From assembly GCA_016124895.1 (NCBI GenBank), contig WGMU01000105.1, positions 1-64,000 on the forward strand: DNA of 64,000 nt, written 5' to 3'. A model generated the notes under the pieces. That model was not told the DNA's origin, made no database searches, and saw only the letters and a program-made list of their open reading frames with translations. The position numbers and the translations under genes are program-made. The stretch comes from a bacterium (lineage in GTDB: Bacteria > Planctomycetota > Planctomycetia > Planctomycetales > Planctomycetaceae). This document shows positions 30,721 to 38,475 of this stretch, piece after piece. How positions within the stretch are numbered: the stretch's first letter is position 1; each line of letters opens with the position of its first letter.

Positions 30721-31308
30721 ATGCAGAACAGACAGGGCCATAGAAAAACCGTCCGGCATCAAGAAGAGGAACGGTGTGTCCACGAGCTGACGTTTTCGTG
30801 CTACCAGCGTCTGCCATTACTCACAGACGTTGATCGGCTGACTCTGCTCAGCGAAGCCGTCACACGAGCAACGGAGCGGCATCAGTTCGACCTGCTGGCT
30901 TTCGTCTGGATGCCGGAACACGTTCACCTGCTGGTTCTGCCACGAACGGAAGAGTCACGAATCCCGGCTCTGCTCAATGCCATCAAGCGACCGTTTTCGT
31001 ATCGAGTCAAACAGTTGCTGATCGAACAGCAAAGTTCCTTACTCGATCGTCTGATCATCCGACAACGACCCGGAGTCACCACGTTTCGATTCTGGCAGGA
31101 AGGCGGTGGCTACGACCGAAATCTCTGGACACCGAACGCCATTCTGGCGGCCATCGACTACATCCACATGAATCCTGTCCGCCGAGGCCTTGCTGAAACG
31201 ACTTTCGCTTGGAGATGGTCGAGTGCTCGTTTCTACGACGACCGCTACAAGGAAGTCGATCCAGCTCTGCCTCGGATCGACGGAGTCGACAACTCTGTTC
31301 TGGAGTGA
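30721..31308 (+). CDS. REP-associated tyrosine transposase (RAYT, TnpA_REP, Y1/HUH family)
   Basis: The product has 195 residues, the normal size. LAFVWMPEHVHLLVLP contains the HUH histidines (His67 and His69). Tyr131 (GGGYDRNLWT) and Tyr147 (DYIHMNPVRRGL) are candidates for the nucleophile; I cannot decide which by eye. The C-terminal FAWRWSSARFY is typical of the group. RAYTs are single-copy, do not mobilise themselves as insertion sequences do, and act on REP hairpins. Matching hairpins flank the gene in opposite orientations (30631-30660 and 31327-31355). No promoter was recognised. Confidence 0.9.
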   Translation: MQNRQGHRKTVRHQEEERCVHELTFSCYQRLPLLTDVDRLTLLSEAVTRATERHQFDLLAFVWMPEHVHLLVLPRTEESRIPALLNAIKRPFSYRVKQLLIEQQSSLLDRLIIRQRPGVTTFRFWQEGGGYDRNLWTPNAILAAIDYIHMNPVRRGLAETTFAWRWSSARFYDDRYKEVDPALPRIDGVDNSVLE

Positions 31309-31326
31309 TGCCCGACCCTGTTTTCG

Positions 31327-31355
31327 CACCGCTGGGCAAGCCAGCAGTGACACCC
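31327..31355 (-). repeat. REP element, inverse orientation (right of the transposase)
   Basis: CACCGCTGG (31327-31335), loop GCAAG, CCAGCAGTG (31341-31349), then ACACCC, is the inverse of the head-hairpin order at 30631. One stem position differs from the left copy, and the pair is slightly imperfect. Together with the left copy it brackets the transposase gene. Confidence 0.85.
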
Positions 31356-31384
31356 AGATCCCACCCTCAGTTCGAGAGGCAAAA

Positions 31385-32737
31385 ATGGAAGTGACTACTT
31401 TCGCCGCTGATATGTTTGACCTGTCTACGTTCGCCGAACGCTTGGAAAAGTTCATCGAAGTCGAGCACGCCTTCATCGAAGGAAGTCTGGTTGTGGCACT
31501 AAGTTCAAAGTTTGGCACCGGGAAGACGACGTTTCTGAAGATGTGGAAAGAGCGACTGGACAAAAGAGAAGACGACACGAACGGGCCATTGGTTATCGCC
31601 TTGAACGCGTGGGAAAGCGATTACTACGGAGATCCACTATTTGCCATAATCTCGGCATTAGCAGCGTCTTTGCAGAGTACCGAACAGTCGGCGGAGACCC
31701 TTATCAACGCAGCCAAGGATGTCGGATGGTTCGCGACGGCAATCGGTGGTCAGGTGGTCCGTAAGCTTACGGGGATTGATGCTGTAGCTGCTGGAGATCT
31801 TGCTGAGAAGAAGCGAGCAAAGAGAGGGGAGCCGAAACTCGCGTCGGTAGATGCGTTTTCAGTTTACGAAGGTCGGAAAGATGCGATGCGTCGTCTACAA
31901 ACATCGATAAGGGAATTTGTTGCTGCGTCGAACTCGAGGGTTTTGTTTCTTGTTGACGAACTCGATCGATGTCGACCGGATTATGCCATTACGTACCTTG
32001 AAACCATAAAACACATTTTCGATGTGAAAGGCGCAACCTTCGTTCTGGCGGCTGATCGTGATCAACTGGAGAACTCCGCAAAGACTGCATTCGGTCCAGA
32101 TCTGGATTTTGAGGAGTATTACCGCAAGTTCATTCACCGCGAGGTTTCGCTTCCGCCCATTTCAGATTCGGGCTATACGAAACTCGCTTCCAGTTATGTC
32201 ACTCGGTATCTGCAACGAGACGACGTGCGAAATTGCTTCATGAAGATAGAGAGTCACGACGTCGACAGGATCGTCGACCTCGTAGCATCAATGAAAATGA
32301 CCCCGCGACAGATCCAGGAAATGTTTCGGATTCTGGGCCATGTTTTTGAGACGGCGGAGGAAGACCGGGGGCGCCTGTTGTGGTGTATCGGCGTGGGGAC
32401 TGTCGTCATGGCAGCATTCAAAGTGGGCAATCCGAAGGTCTTTCGTCTCTTGGGGTCGCAACAGTTCGAGCCCCCGGACGCTGTCGCATTGTTGACCGAT
32501 CTCTTTGGAGACCGGCACGTTGACTGGTGGTTCACTCTTTTTCTTACAGGTAACGGACTTAAGGTCGGCGAGAACGTAACTGCACAGGAGCTAATGACGC
32601 AGGTTGGCCTTCTTCAGGATGGTCAAGAATCTGGGCGACTTGAATACATTGGACAATGGCACCAAGGTTGGGGTCATTCGACCGGGCGCTTCAAACAGAT
32701 TTATGAGAAGATCGAGTACATTGCTCAGTGGAATTAG
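31385..32737 (+). CDS. KAP-family P-loop NTPase
   Basis: I chose the ATG at 31385 with a GAGAGG site; the open frame extends 5' into the end of the transposase gene but as a shadow. The product has 450 residues. Walker A GTGKTT lies at 44-49 in the KFGTGKTTFLKMW context typical of KAP NTPases. IALNAWES, and Walker B VLFLVDELDR (Asp191, Asp194) followed by CRPDYAITYLETIKHIF, are clear KAP signatures. A mostly helical C-terminal region (about 260-450) has no membrane segment that I can see. KAP NTPases are often in defence or mobile regions; a role here is inferred from the REP-flanked position. Codon use looks less GC-rich than in neighbouring genes. Confidence 0.85.
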   Translation: MEVTTFAADMFDLSTFAERLEKFIEVEHAFIEGSLVVALSSKFGTGKTTFLKMWKERLDKREDDTNGPLVIALNAWESDYYGDPLFAIISALAASLQSTEQSAETLINAAKDVGWFATAIGGQVVRKLTGIDAVAAGDLAEKKRAKRGEPKLASVDAFSVYEGRKDAMRRLQTSIREFVAASNSRVLFLVDELDRCRPDYAITYLETIKHIFDVKGATFVLAADRDQLENSAKTAFGPDLDFEEYYRKFIHREVSLPPISDSGYTKLASSYVTRYLQRDDVRNCFMKIESHDVDRIVDLVASMKMTPRQIQEMFRILGHVFETAEEDRGRLLWCIGVGTVVMAAFKVGNPKVFRLLGSQQFEPPDAVALLTDLFGDRHVDWWFTLFLTGNGLKVGENVTAQELMTQVGLLQDGQESGRLEYIGQWHQGWGHSTGRFKQIYEKIEYIAQWN

Positions 32738-32797
32738 CTGGGTCGCCCGCTGTTGAGCCGCAAGGAAACGAGACGACTTTTTGGTAAAACAGCGGAT

Positions 32798-32871
32798 GGG
32801 TGCCACTGCCGGCTTGCCCAGCAGTGGTTGTGCAGATGGAGGCACTGCCGGGCAAGCCGGCAGTGGCACCC
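32798..32871. repeat. Inverted pair of REP elements (BIME-like)
   Basis: Unit 1 has GGGTGC at 32798-32803 and the stem CACTGCCGG-CTTGC-CCAGCAGTG at 32804-32826. Unit 2 has the stem CACTGCCGG-GCAAG-CCGGCAGTG at 32843-32865, followed by GCACCC. The two point toward each other and form one larger palindrome, the bacterial interspersed mosaic element arrangement. It closes the KAP NTPase cassette on the right. Confidence 0.85.
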
Positions 32872-32946
32872 ATGATTCCGTTAGCAGGTAGGCAAGGCGA
32901 CGCGGTGGTTAAACGATCTGCGTGATCACCGACGAGAGGCAAGAGA

Positions 32947-33327
32947 ATGAGCAAATCGGCATCACGACCGATCAAAACTGCCGTCGTGGGGCTTGGTCGG
33001 TTTGGGCGGCTGCATTCTCTGACTCTGGCCGGACTGGCGGAGGCGGAGCTGGTGGGGGTGGTGGCTCGGCGGCGGGAGAGTTTGGATGCGATCTCTGCCG
33101 AGTTGCCTGGTGTGCCGGGCTGGACGAGTCTCGAGCGGGCGATTGAGGAGTGTGAGGCCGAAGCCTGGGTCGTCGCCTGCACGACGGGGGCTCATGTCGA
33201 GGTGACTCGGGCGCTGCTGGAAGCTGGGAAGACGGTGCTGCTGGAGAAGCCGATCTCGGAAAGTCTGGACGAGGCCCGCAGTCTCGCGCCGCTGGTCCGG
33301 GCAGACTCCAGCAACCTGATGATCTGA
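32947..33327 (+). pseudogene. Truncated Gfo/Idh/MocA-type oxidoreductase (NAD-binding half only)
   Basis: The 126-residue frame starts with a Rossmann fold: TAVVGLGRFGRLHSLTLAGL, then VVARRRESLDAI and the LLEKPISESLDEARSL block that ends this domain. Intact members have about 330-370 residues with a C-terminal substrate domain. Here the frame ends after LMI with a TGA and nothing resembling the second domain follows. A repeat fragment begins about 40 bases on. It probably cannot work as an oxidoreductase alone. Its ATG start is preceded by AGAGGCAAGAGA. Confidence 0.8.
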
Positions 33328-33365
33328 CAGCGTCGTGTCGGACTTCCGCGAGGTGGCCCGCCTGC

Positions 33366-33401
33366 GGCCGGGGCAGGATTGAGCCTGCGAAGGAAGCCCG
33401 G
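33366..33401 (+). repeat. Fragment of the 104-base palindromic element seen inside the dnaN operon
   Basis: A 20-base stretch at 33380-33399 (TGAGCCTGCGAAGGAAGCCC) is an exact inverse copy of 24945-24964, and the preceding GGCCGGGGC also matches. Only one arm is present, so this is a half copy. It lies shortly after the broken end of the oxidoreductase gene, which suggests rearrangement around a repeat. Confidence 0.75.
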
Positions 33402-33472
33402 TTCCGAACGGCCTCGTTCCACTGTCACCCACACGGAAGTTGAACTCTGACTGGCCGCTCGACTTGGAGTCA

Positions 33473-34960
33473 TCAGGACAGGTGTGTGGCGGTTTCAACC
33501 AGCGTTCTCACCATACATCCCGTTGCTCCACCTTCTCGGTGAGGCTTGTTGCTCGATGCGAACGAGGGGCCGGCGATGTCGAGGTGGACCCACGGCTTTT
33601 TCTCGACGAACTTTTCGAGGAACTTGGCGGCGGTGATGGCTCCGCCCCAGCGGCCGCCGATGTTGCGGCAGTCGGCGACGTCGCTTTTGAGCAGCTCGGC
33701 GTAAAAGTCGAATGTCGGCAACTGCCAGACGTACTCGCCCGCGGTTGATGCGGCGGCGAGAATCTGATCGCACCAGCGTTGATCGTTGGTAAACGCGCCG
33801 GTGACGTCTTCTCCCAGAGCGACGACGCAGGCGCCGGTCAGCGTGGCCAGGTCGATGACGCGGTCGGCTCCGCGTTCGACGGCATAGTGCAGCACGTCGG
33901 CCAGAACCAGCCGGCCTTCGGCGTCGGTGTTCTGCACCTCGATCGTAACCCCGTTCCGCGCGGTCAAAATGTCGCCGAGCTTGTACGACGAACCGCTGAC
34001 CATATTCTCGACAAGGCCGAGGTAAGCGGTGACGTTGACCGGCAGTTTCAGCCGCGCGATCGCTGTGATCGCACCGAGTGCCGTCGCCGCTCCGGCCATG
34101 TCGCACTTCATGGTGAGCATCGAGTCCGACGGTTTCAGCGACAGCCCGCCGCTGTCGAACGTGACGCCCTTACCGACGATAGCCAGCGTGGGTGCATCGT
34201 CACCGGCGCCGCGATACTCAACGAAGACGACCCGCGGCGGCCGATCGCTGCCCTGCGCGACGGCGAGCAGTGAGCCCATCTTTTCCGCTTCGAGTTCACT
34301 CTGCCCGAGCACGGTGCATGACAGGCCGAGGTCGGCCGCGACGGCCTGCGCCCGCTGGGCGACGCTTTCCGGATAAATCTGCTCCGGCGGCAGGTTGACG
34401 AGTTCGCGCGTCAGGTTGATCGCTTCGCCGAGAATCGCGCCTCGCTGTGCTGCTTCTTCGGCGAATGATGGCGCTGCGTCGTTAACGAGAAGAGTCGCAG
34501 AGGCGAGCGGGTAATGACCGCGTTCGGCCTTCAGCGAATCCTGACCGACACTTCCAACGGTCAGACCGAGAGCGATCGTTTCGACCGTCTGCCGGGCGGA
34601 AATTCGATCAGAAGGAAGTTCGGGAACGGCGAACGCGACGGAGACGCCGGCCTTTGTCGACACTTGCCGGACCGCCGCCGTCACCGCCTGCTCGAACGTC
34701 GTCCGCGTCAGTTCGTTGAGTTTTCCGAGCCCCACCACCAGCAGCCGCTGCGCCGCGATGCCGTGCGCATCAGGCAGCGGCAGCAGTTCGGCCAGTTTCC
34801 CTGTCAGGTCTCCGGACTCGCTGAGCCGCGTCAGCGTGCCACCGAGCGCCTGATCGAGGGCACAAGTCGGACCGTCAAAGTTTCGTGCTTCGTCGACTGC
34901 CACAATCAGCCAGTCCGCTGCGGCTTCGTGCCACGCTGTTGTTTCAACTGCGATTCTCAT
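33473..34960 (-). CDS. pepA: Leucyl aminopeptidase (M17 family)
   Basis: The product has 495 residues, normal for the family, with a GGAGAG site before the ATG. The C-terminal catalytic domain begins near residue 165. KGVTFDSGGLSLKP holds the metal-binding Lys and Asp, and NTDAEGRL is the PROSITE-type signature with catalytic Arg. GGRWGGAITAAKFLEKFV and WVHLDIAGPSF complete the site. The enzyme removes N-terminal residues in the cytoplasm. No signal peptide is seen. It is followed by an SDR gene 25 bases upstream on the same strand (34986-35765), so the SDR is probably read first and pepA second. Confidence 0.95.
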   Translation of the reverse strand: MRIAVETTAWHEAAADWLIVAVDEARNFDGPTCALDQALGGTLTRLSESGDLTGKLAELLPLPDAHGIAAQRLLVVGLGKLNELTRTTFEQAVTAAVRQVSTKAGVSVAFAVPELPSDRISARQTVETIALGLTVGSVGQDSLKAERGHYPLASATLLVNDAAPSFAEEAAQRGAILGEAINLTRELVNLPPEQIYPESVAQRAQAVAADLGLSCTVLGQSELEAEKMGSLLAVAQGSDRPPRVVFVEYRGAGDDAPTLAIVGKGVTFDSGGLSLKPSDSMLTMKCDMAGAATALGAITAIARLKLPVNVTAYLGLVENMVSGSSYKLGDILTARNGVTIEVQNTDAEGRLVLADVLHYAVERGADRVIDLATLTGACVVALGEDVTGAFTNDQRWCDQILAAASTAGEYVWQLPTFDFYAELLKSDVADCRNIGGRWGGAITAAKFLEKFVEKKPWVHLDIAGPSFASSNKPHREGGATGCMVRTLVETATHLS

Positions 34961-34985
34961 GATCTCTCCAGAAGCTTTCAGTCAA

Positions 34986-35765
34986 TTACAGACGATGAAT
35001 CCGCATTCCGCCGTCGATGTAGAGGACCTGGCCGGTTGCGTAGGGGATCTCCTCGCGAACGAGTGCGGCGATCGCCCGGCCGACGTCTGATGGTTCGCCC
35101 CAGCGGCGTTCGAGTGTCAGGCCGTCGGCGATCAGTCGGTCGTATTTGTCCGTCACTCCCGAGGTCATATCACTGCGGATGACCCCCGGCTGAATTTCGT
35201 AGACGCGAATGCCGAACTCCGCCAGCCGCGCGGCCCACAGCTTCGTCGCCATGCCGGTTGCCGCTTTGGTCAGGCAGTAATCGCCACGGTTGGTCGAAAC
35301 GAACTCGGCCGAGATTGACGAGACGTTGATCACACACGGACTGAAATCGAGCCCCGCCTCACGCTGCTCGATCATCCACCGCGCCGCAAGCCGCGTCAGG
35401 AAGTACGGGCCTTTGAGATTCGTCGCGACAACGCGGTCAAAGCTCTCCTCGTCAGCGTCGAGCAGATCCTTTCGACCCGGCGACGTGATGCCCGCGTTGT
35501 TGACGAGCACGTCCAGCCGGCCGAGTTCCATACGAATCTGATCGATCATCTCCGTCCGGTCCGCCGCGCTGCCAATGTCGCCCTGACAGTAGATCGCCGT
35601 CTGCCCAGCCGCGCAGAATTCGTTGAGCACGTCAGCCACCTGCTCAGCCGGCCGAATGCCGTTCAGCGCCAGCGCGAAGCCGTCGGCCGCGAGCGACCGC
35701 GCAATGCCCAGCCCGATGCCGCGTGCCCCGCCGGTAATCAATGCGACTTTGCTTGTATCCGTCAC
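34986..35765 (-). CDS. Short-chain dehydrogenase/reductase (3-ketoacyl-ACP reductase-like)
   Basis: The product has 259 residues and starts at a GTG. ALITGGARGIGLGIA is the glycine-rich NAD(P) site, LVNNAGI the NNAG motif, INVSSISAE the catalytic Ser region, and YCLTK holds the catalytic Tyr and Lys of the YxxxK motif. The C-terminal GQVLYIDGGMRI is typical of FabG-like and sugar dehydrogenase members. The substrate cannot be deduced. It lies 25 bases upstream of pepA on the same strand and is likely co-transcribed. Confidence 0.88.
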   Translation of the reverse strand: MTDTSKVALITGGARGIGLGIARSLAADGFALALNGIRPAEQVADVLNEFCAAGQTAIYCQGDIGSAADRTEMIDQIRMELGRLDVLVNNAGITSPGRKDLLDADEESFDRVVATNLKGPYFLTRLAARWMIEQREAGLDFSPCVINVSSISAEFVSTNRGDYCLTKAATGMATKLWAARLAEFGIRVYEIQPGVIRSDMTSGVTDKYDRLIADGLTLERRWGEPSDVGRAIAALVREEIPYATGQVLYIDGGMRIHRL

Positions 35766-36020
35766 AACGCGTCCTGTTGCTGAGAGAGACCTTTGTCAGC
35801 CCCTGACCCGTCCGCAGAGCCGACGCACCGAGAACAGACTATAATCGCGCAAGGCCGATCTCAGAATTCTTGCGCGGACTTCTGAATGTCTGCACAACGT
35901 CGCCCTCGGTCGCAGTCCTTTGAAAATGGTAGCGGCATGGCGCCAGCCGTCTTGTGTTTCGCTCGATTTCGACACGCTGTCACATGCGATTCTGTTCTCA
36001 ACAGTTTCCGGAAGTTCCCA

Positions 36021-37649
36021 ATGTTTCCATTCAGCAGTCCTGCTTGCAGAAGTCTGTCTCTGGCCGTACTCGCAGTGCTGGTCCAGCCATGCCTGGCTGC
36101 TGGTCCGGACACAAAAGAGCCGGCGAAGCCCGCGCCGGTTATCGCTCGGATTATTGTCTCGCCTCAGACGACTCACTTTACGGAACCATTGACCGACGAC
36201 GGTCTGGTGAATCTCGCGGCGGCGCTCAATCGGCATTACGGAAAAGGTGTCGCGCCGGAAAACAACGCCTCCGTTGTTCTGTATGAAGTGCTTGGGCCTG
36301 AACCGGATGGAGTACGCCTGAGCGATGATTTCTTCAGGCAGCTCGGCGTTGCCGTGCCGCCGACTGAGGGCGACTACTTTCTGAACTGTGGAAGCTGGGT
36401 TCAGAAACGACATAACGGAGACGTTACTCCGGACCAGTTGCGTGCAGCGGTCGATGACCAGGACGAAAGCCGCACGGCTCCCTGGAAACGCGACGATTTC
36501 CCGCGCGTTTTTGAATGGCTGACTGCCAGCCGCGGCCCTCTCAGTCGGCTGGCCGAAGGTGTGCAGCGGCCGGATTACTATTCGCCGCTGATTCCTCCGG
36601 AAGACGCGAATCAGCAGCCAGGCGGTCTGATCGCCTCACTACTGCCCGGCATTCAGATGTCGCGCGAGTTGGCTCGGGCATTGACCAGCCGGGCAATGCT
36701 GCATCTGGGTGAGAGACGGTATGAGGATGCCTGGCAGGATCTGCTGACAACACATCGCCTCGGGCGGCAGATTGGCCGCGGCCCGACGCTGATCGAACAG
36801 CTCGTCGGCATCGCCATTGAATCGATCGCGATCGAAGGTGAGCGGACGTGGCTGGAAATCGTTCAACCGGGCGTCAAACGAATTGCCCGCATTCGCGAGC
36901 AGCTCAACTCGCTGCCAGCGATGTCAAAGATGATGGACGCGATCGACACGACCGAGCGAATTCTGTTTGTCGACAGCGTTGTCCGGCTCGCACGGAATCA
37001 GATGAAGGCAGATGACCTTACGGACCTGGGAATGCAACTCGATGCGTTTCCGGCTGTCCTGCGTCAGACGATTGGCGTCAGTGTCGACTGGAATGGCGTG
37101 CTGCGTCGCGGCAATTCGCAGTATGACGAAATTGTCGCGGCGATGCGGATCGGCAATCGCACAGATCGGAACGCGGCCCTGCAGGCGTTCGAGACAAAGC
37201 TGCAGGAGCAGAAGCTGAAGGCAACGAGTCCAGGAACGCTGGCGCTGGCCGTCGTACCGGGGCTCACGTCGGCCATCGTGACAGAGGCCATGTCGAGAAC
37301 CTTGACCTCACTGCTCATGCCGGCGCTGAGCGCAGCTTCTCACGCTGAGGAACGACAGCAGCAGCGGTTCGCGAATCTGCAAGCGACGCTGACGCTGTTT
37401 GAGTTTCGTGCGGACGTTGGCGAGTTTCCCGAGACGATCGATTCTCTGATCCCGAAGTTCGCTGATGACATGCCCGTCGACCTGTTCTCGGGCGCGCCGC
37501 TGAAGTACCGTCGCACAGCCGACGGCTTCGTGCTGTACAGTGTTGGGAAGAATGAAACCGACGACGGCGGCCGGACGTTCGGCGACGAGAATCCCGGCGA
37601 CGATCTGGTCGTCCGGATTTCGCTCGCAAAGCCCGATTCAACGAACTGA
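36021..37649 (+). CDS. Exported planctomycete protein of unknown function
   Basis: I chose the ATG at 36021, with GGAAG before it and a signal peptide (about 1-23); the longer open frame from 35886 would bury this signal. The product has 542 residues. The middle is helical (PGIQMSRELARALTSRAMLHL, then LLTTHRLGRQI). The C-terminus has EFPETIDSLIPKF...DLFSGAPLKYR...FVLYSVGKNETDDGG, an ending that recurs in planctomycete secreted proteins and resembles the C-termini of pseudopilins. I do not recognise a catalytic site. The arfB-like gene starts 12 bases after its stop. Confidence 0.75.
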   Translation: MFPFSSPACRSLSLAVLAVLVQPCLAAGPDTKEPAKPAPVIARIIVSPQTTHFTEPLTDDGLVNLAAALNRHYGKGVAPENNASVVLYEVLGPEPDGVRLSDDFFRQLGVAVPPTEGDYFLNCGSWVQKRHNGDVTPDQLRAAVDDQDESRTAPWKRDDFPRVFEWLTASRGPLSRLAEGVQRPDYYSPLIPPEDANQQPGGLIASLLPGIQMSRELARALTSRAMLHLGERRYEDAWQDLLTTHRLGRQIGRGPTLIEQLVGIAIESIAIEGERTWLEIVQPGVKRIARIREQLNSLPAMSKMMDAIDTTERILFVDSVVRLARNQMKADDLTDLGMQLDAFPAVLRQTIGVSVDWNGVLRRGNSQYDEIVAAMRIGNRTDRNAALQAFETKLQEQKLKATSPGTLALAVVPGLTSAIVTEAMSRTLTSLLMPALSAASHAEERQQQRFANLQATLTLFEFRADVGEFPETIDSLIPKFADDMPVDLFSGAPLKYRRTADGFVLYSVGKNETDDGGRTFGDENPGDDLVVRISLAKPDSTN

Positions 37650-37661
37650 GCCCCAGAAACC

Positions 37662-38084
37662 ATGCTGCGCGTCAATCACCGGATTCAGATTCCGTTTACC
37701 GAGTTCGACTTTTCGTTCTCGCGCAGCGGCGGGCCTGGCGGGCAGAACGTCAACAAGGTCAACTCGAAGGTCACGCTGCGCTGGAACGTCGAGAAGTCAG
37801 CGACGCTGCCCGGCGACGTTTGCGAACGGTTCTGTTTGCGTTACCGGCGGCGGATGACGACCGAGGGCGAATTCGTCATGCACAGCGAACGATACCGCGA
37901 TCAGGGACGCAACGTCGCCGACTGTCTCGAAAAGCTCCGTGAACTGCTGCTGGAGGTCGCCGTCGCACCGAAGAAGCGCAAGCCGACGAAGCCGACGAAA
38001 GGCTCACAGCAGCGACGCCTGAAAGAGAAGCGGGCCGCGTCGGAACGGAAGTCGCGGCGACGCAAACCGGGGTTTGACGAGTGA
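37662..38084 (+). CDS. arfB: Peptide chain release factor-like protein (ArfB/YaeJ/ICT1 type)
   Basis: The product has 140 residues. SRSGGPGGQNVNKVNSKVTLRW holds the catalytic GGQ (Gly26-Gly27-Gln28) that hydrolyses peptidyl-tRNA. There is no codon-recognition domain, and the basic, Lys/Arg-rich tail (PKKRKPTKPTKG... to the end) fits insertion into the mRNA channel of stalled ribosomes. This is the pattern of ArfB-type rescue factors. The name is by family; whether it is the true orthologue was not tested. It follows the previous gene by 12 bases. Confidence 0.85.
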   Translation: MLRVNHRIQIPFTEFDFSFSRSGGPGGQNVNKVNSKVTLRWNVEKSATLPGDVCERFCLRYRRRMTTEGEFVMHSERYRDQGRNVADCLEKLRELLLEVAVAPKKRKPTKPTKGSQQRRLKEKRAASERKSRRRKPGFDE

Positions 38085-38104
38085 CGTTCGCTGACTTCTG
38101 AAAT

Positions 38105-38332
38105 CTCACACAAAGGCACGAAGTTCTGTGACGCGATGACTCTCTTTGGAACGTGTCCAAAACAGCTTCCCGTTTTTCAGGATGACTGCAGCGCAAAGAC
38201 GCGAAGGCTCAAAGGAACGCAAAGCCTTCGCGAATCTTTGCGACTTCGCGTCTTTGCGCTGCACCACAGCCTGGTTGCCCTGGGGTTCCCGGAAAGTTGT
38301 TTCTAACACATTCCTTCGTACCTTCGTGTGAG
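38105..38332. repeat. Nested palindromic intergenic element (about 228 bases)
   Basis: This fills most of a 391-base gap between the release-factor gene and the haem protein gene. Outer arms 38105-38123 and 38314-38332 pair at 17 of 19 positions (CTCACAC...ACGAAG). Inner arms 38188-38206 and 38244-38262 are perfect over 19 bases (GCAGCGCAAAGACGCGAAG). Parts recur at 28745-28880. No coding sequence is convincing. It is most likely a small non-autonomous element or a convergent transcription terminator, since the genes on either side both point into it. Confidence 0.8.
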
Positions 38333-38475
38333 GTCTGACCCAGTCTCGGAGTTTTGAACAGAAGGGAAAAAGGCATCGAAGCACTGCGCGGATAGCGTTC
38401 TTTGCTCCTTCGTTGCCTTCTGATCTTCTGTTATTCGATATGAGCCCGAGTCGAGTGAGGCCAGAATGTCAATTG

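Noticed and set aside
31190-31384. 5' extension of the KAP NTPase frame
   Set aside because: It overlaps the end of the transposase gene and lacks homologous sequence; the ATG at 31385 has its own ribosome binding site.
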